64,000 bases of DNA from Actinomyces respiraculi (GCF_014595995.2 NZ_CP063989.1:2108001-2172000), one strand, 5' to 3'. Shown: positions 1 to 8,442, counted from the first letter of the stretch. The notes: generated from the letters alone by a model not told the origin. Made by a program: numbers and translations.

Positions 1-154
1 CGACGTGGCGCGCCAGCACGTGCCTGATCCCTCCGTGCTGCTTCATCGCCGAGTACAGGGGGTTGATGGCCGCCCCGGGAACGCCGAAGGCCTGTGTCGC
101 CCCCTCCTTGGCCAGGATGAGGACGATTGCGTCAACTGCTCGCATTCGTGCCAT
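1..154 (-). CDS. gcl: Glyoxylate carboligase (tartronate-semialdehyde synthase), N-terminal part, cut by window edge
   Basis: Only the first 51 codons are inside the window. They read [18 protein letters not shown], then [16 protein letters not shown] and [12 protein letters not shown], which I recognise as the TPP-binding N-terminus of glyoxylate carboligase: the [11 protein letters not shown] stretch and GGIRHxLARH are hallmarks of Gcl as opposed to acetolactate synthase. The enzyme condenses two glyoxylates to tartronate semialdehyde and CO2. It starts 6 bp after the stop of glxR, whose product consumes tartronate semialdehyde, so the pair forms a glyoxylate-to-glycerate module at the tail of the allantoin operon. 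The rest of the gene, and whatever follows it, lies outside the window. Confidence 0.9.
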   Translation of the reverse strand, partial: MARMRAVDAIVLILAKEGATQAFGVPGAAINPLYSAMKQHGGIRHVLARHV

Positions 155-160
155 GACTTC

Positions 161-1135
161 TCACTTCCGATCATTACGGTGGGTGCCGCTGAGCAGTTCT
201 GCCACCTGGACCACTGCGGCGTGGTCCAGGTCGGCCCACCCGTTGGCGACAGCGGCGTTGAACGCCTGGGTGACCGTGTCGAGAACGGGCAGGACGCAGC
301 CGACCGAGCCGGCCAGGTCCTGCACGATTCCCATGTCCTTGGCGTGGAGCCCCACGGTGAAGGTCGGGGAGAAGTCGCGGGCGAGGACGGCCGGGGCCTT
401 GAGCTCCATGATCCGTGAGCCCGCCAGTCCGCCGGACAACGCCCTCAGGGCGCTCTCGGCGTCAACGCCGCCGGCCTGAAGGAGGAGGACCGCCTCGCCC
501 AGCGCGGCCAGGCCGGCCCCGACAATCAGCTGGTTGGCGGCCTTGACCACCTGACCCGAGCCCGCCGGTCCCAGGTGCGTGATGGTGGTGCCCATGGCCT
601 CCAGCAGGGGCCGGGCCCGCTCCAGTGCCCGTTCGGGACCGCCGACCATGATGGTCAGGGTCCCGGCCCGGGCCCCGGCCACGCCCCCGGAGACGGGGGC
701 GTCCAGGACCTCGATCCCCAGCTCCTCCCCCCGCGAGGCCAGCTCGCGCGCCTGCCGGGGGTTGACGGTGCTCATGTCGATGAGCAGGGTGCCGGAGGGC
801 ACGGTTTGTGCCACGCCGCCCTCCCGGTCGACGACGTCGCGTACGACGGCGCCGTCGGGGAGCATGGTGATGACGACGTCGGCGCCTCGGAGGGTCTCGG
901 TAAGACTGTGGCAGACTCTGCCCCCGACTGCCGCGAAGCGCTCCAGACGCTGGGGGGCGCGCGAGCCCCCGCGGACCTGGTAGCCGGCCCGAAGGAGCCT
1001 GAGGGACATGGGCAGCCCCATGGCCCCCAGGCCGACGAAGGCGATCGTCTCACCCCGGGGGCCGGCGGCAGGGCCCCGCCCCGTCGGCCCGGTGCGGGTA
1101 GACGGCTCGACGGCGTCGCTGTGCGTCATCGTCAT
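161..1135 (-). CDS. glxR: 2-hydroxy-3-oxopropionate (tartronate semialdehyde) reductase
   Basis: 324 aa, beta-hydroxyacid dehydrogenase family. The Rossmann motif IAFVGLGAMG lies at residues 31-40 after an unusual ~28-residue hydrophilic leader. The substrate loop DAPVSGGVAGARAGTLTIMV and the catalytic-lysine helix GSGQVVKAANQL follow in the expected order, with LHAKDMGI in the C-terminal helical domain. It should reduce tartronate semialdehyde to D-glycerate with NAD(P)H. Start chosen at ATG 1135; ATG 1129 is also possible. It sits directly before gcl in transcription order, as expected for glyoxylate assimilation. Family members also act on 3-hydroxyisobutyrate, so the substrate is assigned mainly from the gcl context. 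Confidence 0.85.
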   Translation of the reverse strand: MTMTHSDAVEPSTRTGPTGRGPAAGPRGETIAFVGLGAMGLPMSLRLLRAGYQVRGGSRAPQRLERFAAVGGRVCHSLTETLRGADVVITMLPDGAVVRDVVDREGGVAQTVPSGTLLIDMSTVNPRQARELASRGEELGIEVLDAPVSGGVAGARAGTLTIMVGGPERALERARPLLEAMGTTITHLGPAGSGQVVKAANQLIVGAGLAALGEAVLLLQAGGVDAESALRALSGGLAGSRIMELKAPAVLARDFSPTFTVGLHAKDMGIVQDLAGSVGCVLPVLDTVTQAFNAAVANGWADLDHAAVVQVAELLSGTHRNDRK

Positions 1136-1145
1136 GCCCTGCCCG

Positions 1146-2066
1146 TTAGAGCGTCCGCCAGGCCTCGCGCAGGACGCGCTTGGCCTCGGCGATGATGACG
1201 GCGGAGCGCTGGTCTCCCAGGGGCTGGACCTCGAAGGCGACGACGTTGCGCTCGTCGGCGTCCTCGCGCAGGTAGCCGATATCCAGCAGGCCGCGCAGGA
1301 ACTCGCGCACCTGCGGCACGTGGTTCTCACCCTTGGGGTGCCCGAAGTGGGGGTGCAGGTCCCCGTAGGCCGGGTCTGCGGGGTCGCGGATGACGCAGTT
1401 GCCGATGTGGGCGTGGTTGATGAACTCCTCGGTGGCGCTCAGCGCCTGGCGGATGGTCTCCCCCTGCATGGGCAGGTGGGACAGGTCCACCATGAGGCCG
1501 AAGTCCGGAATCGCCTTGCGTACCTCCAGGGCCAGCTCGCAGGCCAGCCTGTTGGTGCCGATAAGCGCCTTCTTGTCGGTGGAGTCATCGAAGGTCTCCA
1601 GGGACAGCACCAGGTCCCCCTTGGACTTGGCGTAGTGACCGAGCTGGATGATGGAGTCGGCCAGCAGCTCCAGGGCCTTCTGCCGGTCCTGAGCCGGCGG
1701 TTTGGGGCCGGACAGGAAGCCGAGCTTGGTCGCACCGACCTCGTAGGCCTGGTCGATGGCCGACTTGAGGGTGTCGATGGCCGTGGTGCGCTCGGCCTCG
1801 TCGAGGGAGTTCAGGTTCAGCTTCCCCTTGAGGATGTAGGGCTGGGCCCCGAATCCCACGGCGATGCCGGAACTGGTCAGCAGGCCCTTGACGGCGTCGC
1901 GCTCGGCCTGGTCGTTGATGCGCGTGATCTCGATCTCGTCAAAGAACTCGTCCTCGACGATCCCGGCCACGGACGTCGCAATCTCGCCCTCACCCCCCAG
2001 GGCGAAGGGGTAGGCCATGAAGTGGACGATGCCCACCTTCATGTAGTCGTGCAGAGAATCCTTCAC
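1146..2066 (-). CDS. Sugar phosphate isomerase/epimerase-type TIM barrel (AP2Ec superfamily), substrate unknown
   Basis: 306 aa from GTG 2066, preferred because AAGGAGAG lies just upstream; the further upstream ATG 2108 has no such site. Sequence features fit the xylose-isomerase-like TIM barrel: strand-loop motifs GIVHFMAYPF, LSLETFDD, GLMVDLSHLPM, HIGNCVIRDP and a final VVAFEVQPL, with Glu, Asp and His at the usual divalent-metal positions. Between glxR and a split transketolase, a hydroxypyruvate isomerase role would be logical, but the sequence does not resemble classical Hyi (about 258 aa), so I do not name it. Alternatives are a ketose 3-epimerase or a tetrose/pentose isomerase feeding the transketolase. 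Confidence 0.7.
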   Translation of the reverse strand: MKDSLHDYMKVGIVHFMAYPFALGGEGEIATSVAGIVEDEFFDEIEITRINDQAERDAVKGLLTSSGIAVGFGAQPYILKGKLNLNSLDEAERTTAIDTLKSAIDQAYEVGATKLGFLSGPKPPAQDRQKALELLADSIIQLGHYAKSKGDLVLSLETFDDSTDKKALIGTNRLACELALEVRKAIPDFGLMVDLSHLPMQGETIRQALSATEEFINHAHIGNCVIRDPADPAYGDLHPHFGHPKGENHVPQVREFLRGLLDIGYLREDADERNVVAFEVQPLGDQRSAVIIAEAKRVLREAWRTL

Positions 2067-2141
2067 AGTGATCGCTCTCCTTATGCTCGTGATGCTCGTG
2101 TTGGTCATGCTGGTCGGTGGAGGTGAGCCCGCAGGGGCCGC

Positions 2142-3083
2142 TCAGCCGCGTCGGGCACGCGCCCGGCGCGCGGCCTCGGCGATGTTCGCCGCCCTCAGGC
2201 CGAAGTGGTCGAAGAGCTCGTCCATGGTTCCCGACAGCCCGAAGACGTCCCGCGTGCCCACGCGCTCCAAGGGCGCGGGGTGGTGCTCGCCCAGCAGCTC
2301 GGCGACGGCCGAGCCCAGGGCGCCGATGATCGAGTGCTCCTCGATGGTGACCACGCAGCCGGTGCGGCGCACCGAGTCCAGCACGGCCTCGGCGTCCAGC
2401 GGCTTGATGGTGTGCAGGTGGATGACCTCGGCATCGATTCCCTCGCGGGCCAGCAGCTCCGCCGCGCCCAGGGCCTCGGATGCAGTGCAGCCGGTGGTCA
2501 GGATGGTCACGTCGCTGCCAGCGCGCAGCGGCACCGCCTTGCCGATCTCGAAGGGCGTGTCCGGTCCGGTGACCACGGGCACCGGCAGTTTGCCCACGCG
2601 CAGGTAGACGGGGCCGGGAAGGTTGTAGATGGCGTGGACGGCCTTGCGCATTTCGACGGCGTCGCACGGGACGATGACGGTCATATTCGGCAGGGCGCGC
2701 ATGAGGCCCACGTCCTCCAGGGGCAGGTGGGTGGCCCCCTCCTGGGCGGCGGAGGTTCCCGCGTTGTGGCCCACGATGACGACCTTGCGCTCGGAGTAGG
2801 CCACAGAGACGCGGACCTGGTCGAAACCGCGCCCGGTGAGGAAGTTGGCGTAGGCGTTGGCGAAGGGCACCTTGCCGGCGGCCGCCAACCCGGCAGCGGT
2901 GCCGACGATGTCGCACTCGGCGATGCCGATGTTGAAGAAGCGGTCCGGGTGAGCCTCTTGGAAGCGGGCCGTGTAGTTGGGCGTGGCGCAGTCCCCGTCC
3001 AGGACGAAGACGTCGTCGTGGTCGCGTCCCAGATCCAGCAGGCCCTCGGCGTAGCCGTCGCGGGGCTCTCTCTTGTCAGTCAT
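2142..3083 (-). CDS. Transketolase, C-terminal subunit (split enzyme)
   Basis: 313 aa. Contains the pyrimidine-binding (Transket_pyr) domain with FFNIGIAECDIVGTAAGLA (the conserved Glu lies in GIAE) and FANAYANFL, then the C-terminal transketolase domain with VTILTTGCTASEAL and VTIEEHSIIGALG. It pairs with the upstream N-terminal subunit; the ATGA overlap at 3080-3083 indicates translational coupling. Split transketolases occur in many actinobacteria and archaea, often in dedicated catabolic clusters rather than as the housekeeping enzyme. Known chemistry of the family is two-carbon ketol transfer, including decarboxylating use of hydroxypyruvate. That last reaction would connect it to the tartronate semialdehyde made by Gcl, which is my inference. 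Confidence 0.85.
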   Translation of the reverse strand: MTDKREPRDGYAEGLLDLGRDHDDVFVLDGDCATPNYTARFQEAHPDRFFNIGIAECDIVGTAAGLAAAGKVPFANAYANFLTGRGFDQVRVSVAYSERKVVIVGHNAGTSAAQEGATHLPLEDVGLMRALPNMTVIVPCDAVEMRKAVHAIYNLPGPVYLRVGKLPVPVVTGPDTPFEIGKAVPLRAGSDVTILTTGCTASEALGAAELLAREGIDAEVIHLHTIKPLDAEAVLDSVRRTGCVVTIEEHSIIGALGSAVAELLGEHHPAPLERVGTRDVFGLSGTMDELFDHFGLRAANIAEAARRARARRG

Positions 3084-3901
3084 CGCAGTTCCTCCAGCGC
3101 GGTCTCGAGCTCCTCGGGGTTGGGCGCCAGCCCGTGGAACTTTGCGGTGTTCTCCATGAAGGACACGCCCTTGCCCTTGATGGTGTGGGAGATGATCACG
3201 GTCGGCTTGCCCTTGGTGCGCTTGGCCTTCTCCAGGGCGGTGTCCACCTGGTACATGTTGTGGCCATCGATGTCGATGACGTGCCAGCCGAAGGCGTGCC
3301 ATTTCGCGGGCATATCCCCCAGGGATTTGACGTTGTCGACGGTGCCGTCGAGCTGGATGCCGTTGGCGTCGACGATGGCGCAGACCTGGTCCAGGCCGTA
3401 GGCGGCTGCGGTCATGGCCGCCTCCCAGACCTGCCCCTCCTGGATCTCCCCATCGCCGAGCATGACGTAGTAGCGGGAGGGCCGACCGTCGTACCTGGCG
3501 GCCATGGCGGCCCCGTTGGCCAGTGACAGCCCCTGCCCTAGAGATCCGGAGGAGGAGTCAACCCCGGGCAGGTGGGTGTTGGAGGGGTGTCCCTGGAGGC
3601 GGGTGTGCATGGCTCGGAAGGTCATGAGCTCTTCGCGGGGGAAATACCCACGTGCCGACATCGCCGCGTAGTAGGCGGGGGTGCAGTGGCCCTTGGACAG
3701 GAAGAACATGTCGCGCTCGGGCCACAGGGGCTCCTCAGGGCGGATGTTCATGTGCCGGAAGTAGAGGACGACGAGCGCATCGATCGCGGAGAGAGACCCT
3801 CCCGGGTGCCCGCTTCCCGCCTTGTTCGTCATGCGGACGATGTCCCGTCGGCACTGACGCGCGATGTCCTCCAGCTCCTGCAGCTGTGCGTTGTTGATCA
3901 T
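3080..3901 (-). CDS. Transketolase, N-terminal subunit (split enzyme)
   Basis: 273 aa. TPP-binding half: KAGSGHPGGSLS, LSKGHCTPAYYA, GSLGQGLSLANGAA and the diphosphate motif GDGEIQEGQVWEA ending in DANGIQLDG. Start at ATG 3901 with GAGGAG seven bases upstream; an ATG 18 bases further out at 3919 is also in frame but lacks a ribosome site. The break between the halves falls at the normal domain boundary, so this is a genuine split enzyme and not a frameshift. A strong 17-bp hairpin (3918-3963) ends only about five bases from the Shine-Dalgarno sequence, so translation of this pair may be set separately from the rest of the operon. Confidence 0.88.
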   Translation of the reverse strand: MINNAQLQELEDIARQCRRDIVRMTNKAGSGHPGGSLSAIDALVVLYFRHMNIRPEEPLWPERDMFFLSKGHCTPAYYAAMSARGYFPREELMTFRAMHTRLQGHPSNTHLPGVDSSSGSLGQGLSLANGAAMAARYDGRPSRYYVMLGDGEIQEGQVWEAAMTAAAYGLDQVCAIVDANGIQLDGTVDNVKSLGDMPAKWHAFGWHVIDIDGHNMYQVDTALEKAKRTKGKPTVIISHTIKGKGVSFMENTAKFHGLAPNPEELETALEELR

Positions 3902-3917
3902 CGTTGTCTCCTCGTTC

Positions 3918-3963
3918 ACGCCGCTTCCGGGTGGACACCCGGGTGCCCACCCGGAAGCGGCGT
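3918..3963 (-). promoter_or_regulatory. Perfect 17-bp stem-loop just upstream of the transketolase ribosome site
   Basis: Arms 3918-3934 and 3947-3963 pair perfectly (ACGCCGCTTCCGGGTGG against its complement) around a 12-base loop that is itself ACCCGGGT-rich. There is no T-run in the direction of transcription, so it is not a canonical terminator. It lies inside the operon between the DUF3830 gene and the transketolase pair. RNA processing, mRNA stabilisation or control of the downstream start are all possible. Confidence 0.7.
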
Positions 3964-3975
3964 CATCTCATGGGG

Positions 3976-4389
3976 TCACACTTCGCGGAAGGAGATTTCC
4001 TGGGCCCCCTCCCACAGGAACTTCTCGCCGAGCTCGCTGAGGTGCTCGTTGCCCTCGACGATGGTGGCGAAGTGGTTGCCGGCGAGCTGGCCGGCCTTGG
4101 AGGCGAAGTTGACGTAGCCGTAGGCGATGAGCAGCTCGGTCTCCGAGACACCGCCGGGGTAGATGACGATCTCACCGGGGTGGGGGTAGCAGGTCCCGTT
4201 CTCCGGCTCCAGACCCAGGTCCAGGTCACCGAAGGGGATCCATCCGGCCTGGCCGGACCAGCGCACGTGGATGATCCGCGAGTCCAGCGGGAGCAGCTTC
4301 TCCCGGAAGGCGGCGATGGTGCGAGGAGCGGACTCCTCCTCGTAGCGGGCCTTGAAGGTGAATCCTCCGGCCTTGATCTCAAGCATCAT
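3976..4389 (-). CDS. DUF3830 family protein (cyclophilin-like fold), function unknown
   Basis: 137 aa, no signal peptide or membrane segment. I recognise the DUF3830 pattern: an N-terminal beta-rich segment with HVRWSGQAGWIP, then NGTCYPHPGEIVIYPGG and LLIAYGYVNFASKAGQLAGNHFATI. The family is small and predicted to have a cyclophilin-like barrel; its biochemistry is, as far as I know, not established. ATG 4389 has AAGGAG seven bases upstream. It follows the carbamoyltransferase gene by 52 bp and precedes the transketolase pair. Placement in an allantoin operon that shows no allantoate amidohydrolase or ureidoglycine hydrolase makes it a candidate for one of the missing steps, but that is only an inference from gene order. 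Confidence 0.75.
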   Translation of the reverse strand: MMLEIKAGGFTFKARYEEESAPRTIAAFREKLLPLDSRIIHVRWSGQAGWIPFGDLDLGLEPENGTCYPHPGEIVIYPGGVSETELLIAYGYVNFASKAGQLAGNHFATIVEGNEHLSELGEKFLWEGAQEISFREV

Positions 4390-4441
4390 GACAGGTCTCC
4401 TTTTCTGCGGGTTGTTGGTTCGAATCGGTGATCAGAGGTTG

Positions 4442-5437
4442 TCACAGGCCCAGAATCGCGGTGATCAGGGCCATGCGGATGGAGACGGATTGCAGGATCG
4501 CCCGGAAATAGAGCTGGTGCGGGCTGTCGTCGATGCGCAGATCCATCTCCCCGGCGCGGCGGGGCAGAGTGTGGGTGACGTAGATCTGGTGGCCCTTCTC
4601 GGCCTCCTCGTGGAGGGTGTCGTACCGCACGAGGTAGCGGTCCATGAGGGTCTTGAACTCCTCCGCCTTGGCTCCGGCCGGTGCGGAGCAGCCGGGCAGG
4701 TAGATGAGATCCTGGCTGCGGACGAAGTCGTTGAAGGAGTCCTGCTCGAAGTCGAACTCCTCGCTGAGCTCGCAGTTGAAGTCGCTGCGGATGCGCTTGG
4801 TGACCTCCTCGGGGGTGCGCCGGTCGGAGTCGGAGCAGATGGTGACCTTGGCCCCGAGCCGGGCCAGGCCGTAGGCCATGGAGTGCCCGGTGCGGGCCTC
4901 GATCATGTCGGGGGAGACGACGGCGACGTTGAGCCCCTCGATCCTGCCGAAGCGCCGCCACATGGTGTACAGGTCAAGCAGGGCCTGGGTCGGGTGCTCC
5001 CAGTGCCCCCAGCCCCCGTTGATGATGGGGCAGGTCGCGGCCTCCGCCCCGCGCCTGGCCTCGTCCGCGTCGTAGTGGCGCAGGACGATGAGGTTGGCGT
5101 ACTGGGATACGCAGCGCATGGTGTCCTCGATGGACTCCTCCTTGGCCACCGAGGAGGTGACCTTGGGGTTGGCCTCAACGATCGTGTGCCCTCCCAGGCG
5201 CTCCATGGCGGTCTGGAAACTCATCCGGGTTCGGGTGGAGGGTTGGAAGAACAGCAGCGCAAGCATGTTGTCCTTGAGCAGATCCGTCGAGGAACGGTTG
5301 AACAGCTCCAGGCACTTGGCCAGCTCGAACAGGTTGTAGAGCTGGTCGTCGGTCAGATCGTTGATGGAGATGAAGTTCTTGCCAACGTGGTCGACGGCGT
5401 CGACCATGCCCTTGATCGAGCGCATGTACTCACTCAT
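4442..5437 (-). CDS. Aspartate/ornithine carbamoyltransferase-family enzyme of purine (allantoin) catabolism
   Basis: 331 aa with both ATCase-type signatures: the carbamoyl-phosphate loop STRTR at residues 67-71 followed by MSF, SSVAKEESIEDT (the catalytic Lys loop), and HPTQALLDLYT at 148-158. The C-terminal PRRAGE...DDSPHQ loop matches the position of the second-substrate loop. Biosynthetic ATCase would sit with pyr genes; here it lies between allantoinase and DUF3830 and near a carbamate kinase, so it probably runs in the catabolic direction: phosphorolysis of a carbamoyl compound (ureidoglycolate, oxalurate or allantoate) to carbamoyl phosphate. E. coli YgeW is a related catabolic-context homologue. 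Clear AGAGGAG site before ATG 5437. The substrate is not determined by the sequence. Confidence 0.8.
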   Translation of the reverse strand: MSEYMRSIKGMVDAVDHVGKNFISINDLTDDQLYNLFELAKCLELFNRSSTDLLKDNMLALLFFQPSTRTRMSFQTAMERLGGHTIVEANPKVTSSVAKEESIEDTMRCVSQYANLIVLRHYDADEARRGAEAATCPIINGGWGHWEHPTQALLDLYTMWRRFGRIEGLNVAVVSPDMIEARTGHSMAYGLARLGAKVTICSDSDRRTPEEVTKRIRSDFNCELSEEFDFEQDSFNDFVRSQDLIYLPGCSAPAGAKAEEFKTLMDRYLVRYDTLHEEAEKGHQIYVTHTLPRRAGEMDLRIDDSPHQLYFRAILQSVSIRMALITAILGL

Positions 5438-5493
5438 GGTGTCTCTCCTCTAAGGTGGTGGTCAGATGGTGTGAGCGGGTGTGGGGGCGGCGG

Positions 5494-6840
5494 TCACCGG
5501 CGAAAGAGCGGGCGCCCGGCCTTGGTGTCGCGGTCGACGCTCCAACCGCGCAGGAGCGTCCGCTTGACGACGCCGCGCAGGAGCCTGCCGTTGTAGGGGG
5601 AGATCTTGTTCCTGTGCTCCAGGGCCTCGACGTCGACGACGAAGGTCTCCTCGGGCGCCAGAATGGTCAGGTCGGCGTCGTTGCCGACGGCGATGGCCCC
5701 CTTACCCTCCACGTGGAAACTCCGGCAGGGGGCGGAGGCGAACCAGCGGGCCAGGTCGGTCAGCTCGATGCCGAACTCCTGGCCCGCGGTCCACACCGCC
5801 GCCGGGCCCAGCTGGACGGAGGCGACCCCTCCCCAGGCCTTGCCGAAGTCGCCAGAGTCCTTGGCCTTGAGGTCCACGGTGCATGGTGAGTGGTCGGAGG
5901 CGATGTGGTCGATGGTGCCGTCCTTGAGCCCCTCCCACAGAGCGCGGCGATTGTCCTCCTCACGCAGGGGCGGACAGCACTTGTACTCGGTGGCGCCGTT
6001 GGGGATGTCCTGCGCGGCGAAGGTGAGGTAGTGGGGGCAGGTCTCCACGGTCAGGCGCACCCCGTCGGCCTTGGCGGCGCGGATCATGGGCAGGGCCTCG
6101 GCGGAGGACAGGTGGAGAATGTGCACCCGTGCCCCCGTGGAGCGGGCGGCCGCGAGCACCTGCTCGATGGCCATGTTCTCCGCGGCGCGCGGCCGGGAGG
6201 CCAGGAAGGTCGAGTACTCGTCCGTGATGCTCTGGGGGGCGGCGGCCAGCGCCTCGGGGTCCTCGGCGTGGACGATGAGGACGGAGTCGAGCCCAGCCAG
6301 GACCTCCAGGACCTGGCGGACCCCCTCGTAGCCGAGGTAGCCGTACTCGTCGATCCCCGAGTGGGCGGTGAAGCACTTGAACCCGTAGACCCCTCGCTCC
6401 CACAGAGGGGCCAGTTCCTGGACGTTGCCGGGGACCGCCCCGCCCCAGAAGCCGACGTCGACCGAGAGCTTGCCCTCGGTGGCGGCGAGCTTGTCGTCCA
6501 GGGCCGCCACCGTCGTCGTGGGCGGGCTGGAGTTCAGCGGCATGTCGATGATGGTGGTGATGCCCCCGGCCAGGGCGGCCCGTGTGGCGGTCTCATAGCC
6601 CTCCCACTGGGTGCGGCCTGGCTCGTTGACGTGGACGTGGGAGTCCACCAGGCCGGGCATGAGGACCTGGTCCTGCGGTACGTCGATCTTCTCAGTGGCC
6701 TGAAGGTCGACGTCGTAATCCTCAATGGCGGTGATGGTCTCGCCGTCGACGACGACGCAGGCGGACCGAATACCTTCGGGCAGAACGACTCGGCGGGCTC
6801 TGATCAGCAGGTCGTGGGTCGTTGGTGTTGTGGGTGTCAT
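5494..6840 (-). CDS. allB: Allantoinase
   Basis: 448 aa cyclic amidohydrolase. Metal ligands are in order: LVDSHVHVNEPGR (HxH), GFKCF (carbamylated Lys), VHAED, HILHLSS and ASDHSPC (Asp). The SHVHVNEPGRTxWEGY sequence and KCCPPLRxxxN are typical of allantoinase rather than dihydropyrimidinase. It opens the hydantoin ring of allantoin to allantoate. Start set to ATG 6840, eight bases after AAGGAG; the in-frame start at 6849 would lie on top of that site. It is followed closely by the carbamoyltransferase and preceded by the transporter, which suggests uptake, ring opening and carbamoyl recovery in one operon. Cytoplasmic; no leader. Confidence 0.92.
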   Translation of the reverse strand: MTPTTPTTHDLLIRARRVVLPEGIRSACVVVDGETITAIEDYDVDLQATEKIDVPQDQVLMPGLVDSHVHVNEPGRTQWEGYETATRAALAGGITTIIDMPLNSSPPTTTVAALDDKLAATEGKLSVDVGFWGGAVPGNVQELAPLWERGVYGFKCFTAHSGIDEYGYLGYEGVRQVLEVLAGLDSVLIVHAEDPEALAAAPQSITDEYSTFLASRPRAAENMAIEQVLAAARSTGARVHILHLSSAEALPMIRAAKADGVRLTVETCPHYLTFAAQDIPNGATEYKCCPPLREEDNRRALWEGLKDGTIDHIASDHSPCTVDLKAKDSGDFGKAWGGVASVQLGPAAVWTAGQEFGIELTDLARWFASAPCRSFHVEGKGAIAVGNDADLTILAPEETFVVDVEALEHRNKISPYNGRLLRGVVKRTLLRGWSVDRDTKAGRPLFRR

Positions 6841-6877
6841 GACGTGCACTCCTTGCGTAAGCGTTGTCTGGGTGGGG

Positions 6878-8380
6878 TCATCGGGCCACGGAGTCCCGGT
6901 CGGCGTCGAGGTCGATGGCCTCGGCGCGCTCGACGGCCCGGATCACGTGCGGGTCGTGACGCGACATGAGCAGATGCACCCCGAAGCCCAGCGCCGCGCC
7001 GATGAACCAGGAGAAGGGGCTGAGGAAGCGGCACACGTCGTAGGGCGCCACCGCGACCACGATCGAGGGGATCGAGGAGATGAGGAAGGCCCACACGGCC
7101 CGCAGGTTCCATCCGTTCTGGAAGGAGTGGAGGCCTCTGGCCTTGAACAGTTCGGAGACCTGGACCTTCTCGCGGCGCAGGATGTAGTAGTCGGCGATGA
7201 TGATGCCGAACAGGGGCCCCAGAACGGCGCCCAATGCCGCCAGGAAGACGTTGATGATGACCGGGTTGTTGAACAGGTTCCAGGGGGTGATGAGTAGGGC
7301 GATGCAGGCGGAGATGAATCCGCCGCGCACGAAGGTGATCTTGGAGGGCCAGGCGTTGGCCAGGTCGTAGGCGGGGGAAACGAAGTTCGCCACGACGTTG
7401 ATACCCAGGGTGGCCACCGTGAAGGTCACCGCCCCCAGGATGATGGCCACGGGGTGGTCGATGCGGGCCACCAGCTCAATGGGATCGAAGACGTACTCTC
7501 CGTAGATCTGCAAGGATCCCGCGGTCACGAGGACCGAGACCACGGAGAAGGCGATGAAGTTGACGGGCAGGCCCCACAGGTTGGCCATCCACACGGCCTT
7601 ACGGGTGGGTGAGAAGCGCGAGAAGTCGCAGAAGTTGAGCAGGAGGGTGGAGAAGTAGGCCACGGTCAGTGAGATGGCGGCCAGCACCGCGTGAAGCGTC
7701 CCCCATTCGGCGGGCTCAGTGGCCAGGTCCAGGGAGATGTGCCAGTTGGCGAGCTTGAGGATGTAAATGGTCAGGATGAACATGACCACCCACACGGCCG
7801 GGCCGGCCCAGTCCTGGAACTTACGAATGGTGTCCATGCCATTGCGCAGCAGCAGTAGCTGAAGGGACCACATGAGCAGGAAGGCGGCCCATCCCAGCAA
7901 GCTCTCGCCCAGGAACCTGGTTTGCCCCATCTCCAAGATGGACGGCCAGATGCCAGCGACCAGGACGATGACGGCCTTCGAGGCGAGCCAGGTCTGGATG
8001 CCGTACCAGCAGATCGCCACGAAGCCTCGCAGCAGGGCGGGAAGGTTGGACCCGACGGTTCCGAAGGTGATGCGCGCCAAGACGGGGTAGCACAGGCCGG
8101 TCTTCTGCCCGGCGAATCCCACCAGGTTCATCAGGAAGAAGACGACGATGATCCCCACCGTCAATGAGGTGAAGACGTAAGCCGCTCCGATCCCGAGGGC
8201 GAATAGTCCGGCGGCGAAGGTGTAGCCGCCAATGGAGTGAATGTCCGACATCCACATGGCGAAGAGGGAGAAGAATCCCCACTCCCGGCTCTTGGCCGGG
8301 GCGAGATCGTCATTGATCAGATGGGGGTCGATCTCCGCAGGCGCATTTTCCGACTGCGGCGTCGCAGTACTGTGTTCCAC
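6878..8380 (-). CDS. NCS1-family permease, probable allantoin transporter
   Basis: 500 aa with about twelve hydrophobic segments. The N-terminal INDDLAPAKSREWGFFSLFAMWMSDIHSIGGYTFAAGLFALG block and LCYPVLARITFGTVGSNLPALLRGFVAICWYGIQTW are classic NCS1 (Mhp1/PucI/AllP) signatures, including the conserved WYG region of the substrate site. NCS1 proteins import allantoin, hydantoins, uracil or cytosine by Na+ or H+ symport. Next to allantoinase and carbamate kinase, allantoin is the likely cargo. GTG start at 8380 with AAAGGA upstream. Gap to allantoinase is 37 bp, so the two are co-transcribed. Confidence 0.88.
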   Translation of the reverse strand: MEHSTATPQSENAPAEIDPHLINDDLAPAKSREWGFFSLFAMWMSDIHSIGGYTFAAGLFALGIGAAYVFTSLTVGIIVVFFLMNLVGFAGQKTGLCYPVLARITFGTVGSNLPALLRGFVAICWYGIQTWLASKAVIVLVAGIWPSILEMGQTRFLGESLLGWAAFLLMWSLQLLLLRNGMDTIRKFQDWAGPAVWVVMFILTIYILKLANWHISLDLATEPAEWGTLHAVLAAISLTVAYFSTLLLNFCDFSRFSPTRKAVWMANLWGLPVNFIAFSVVSVLVTAGSLQIYGEYVFDPIELVARIDHPVAIILGAVTFTVATLGINVVANFVSPAYDLANAWPSKITFVRGGFISACIALLITPWNLFNNPVIINVFLAALGAVLGPLFGIIIADYYILRREKVQVSELFKARGLHSFQNGWNLRAVWAFLISSIPSIVVAVAPYDVCRFLSPFSWFIGAALGFGVHLLMSRHDPHVIRAVERAEAIDLDADRDSVAR

Positions 8381-8442
8381 GGCAGTGTCCTTTCAGGTGA
8401 TCGCTGACCAGGCCGGGCACCTTTGCCCGGCCCTCCTTGTGG

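Noticed and set aside
2142..3901. Transketolase frameshift
   Set aside because: The halves meet at the normal domain boundary with an ATGA overlap and separate starts, so the enzyme is truly split.
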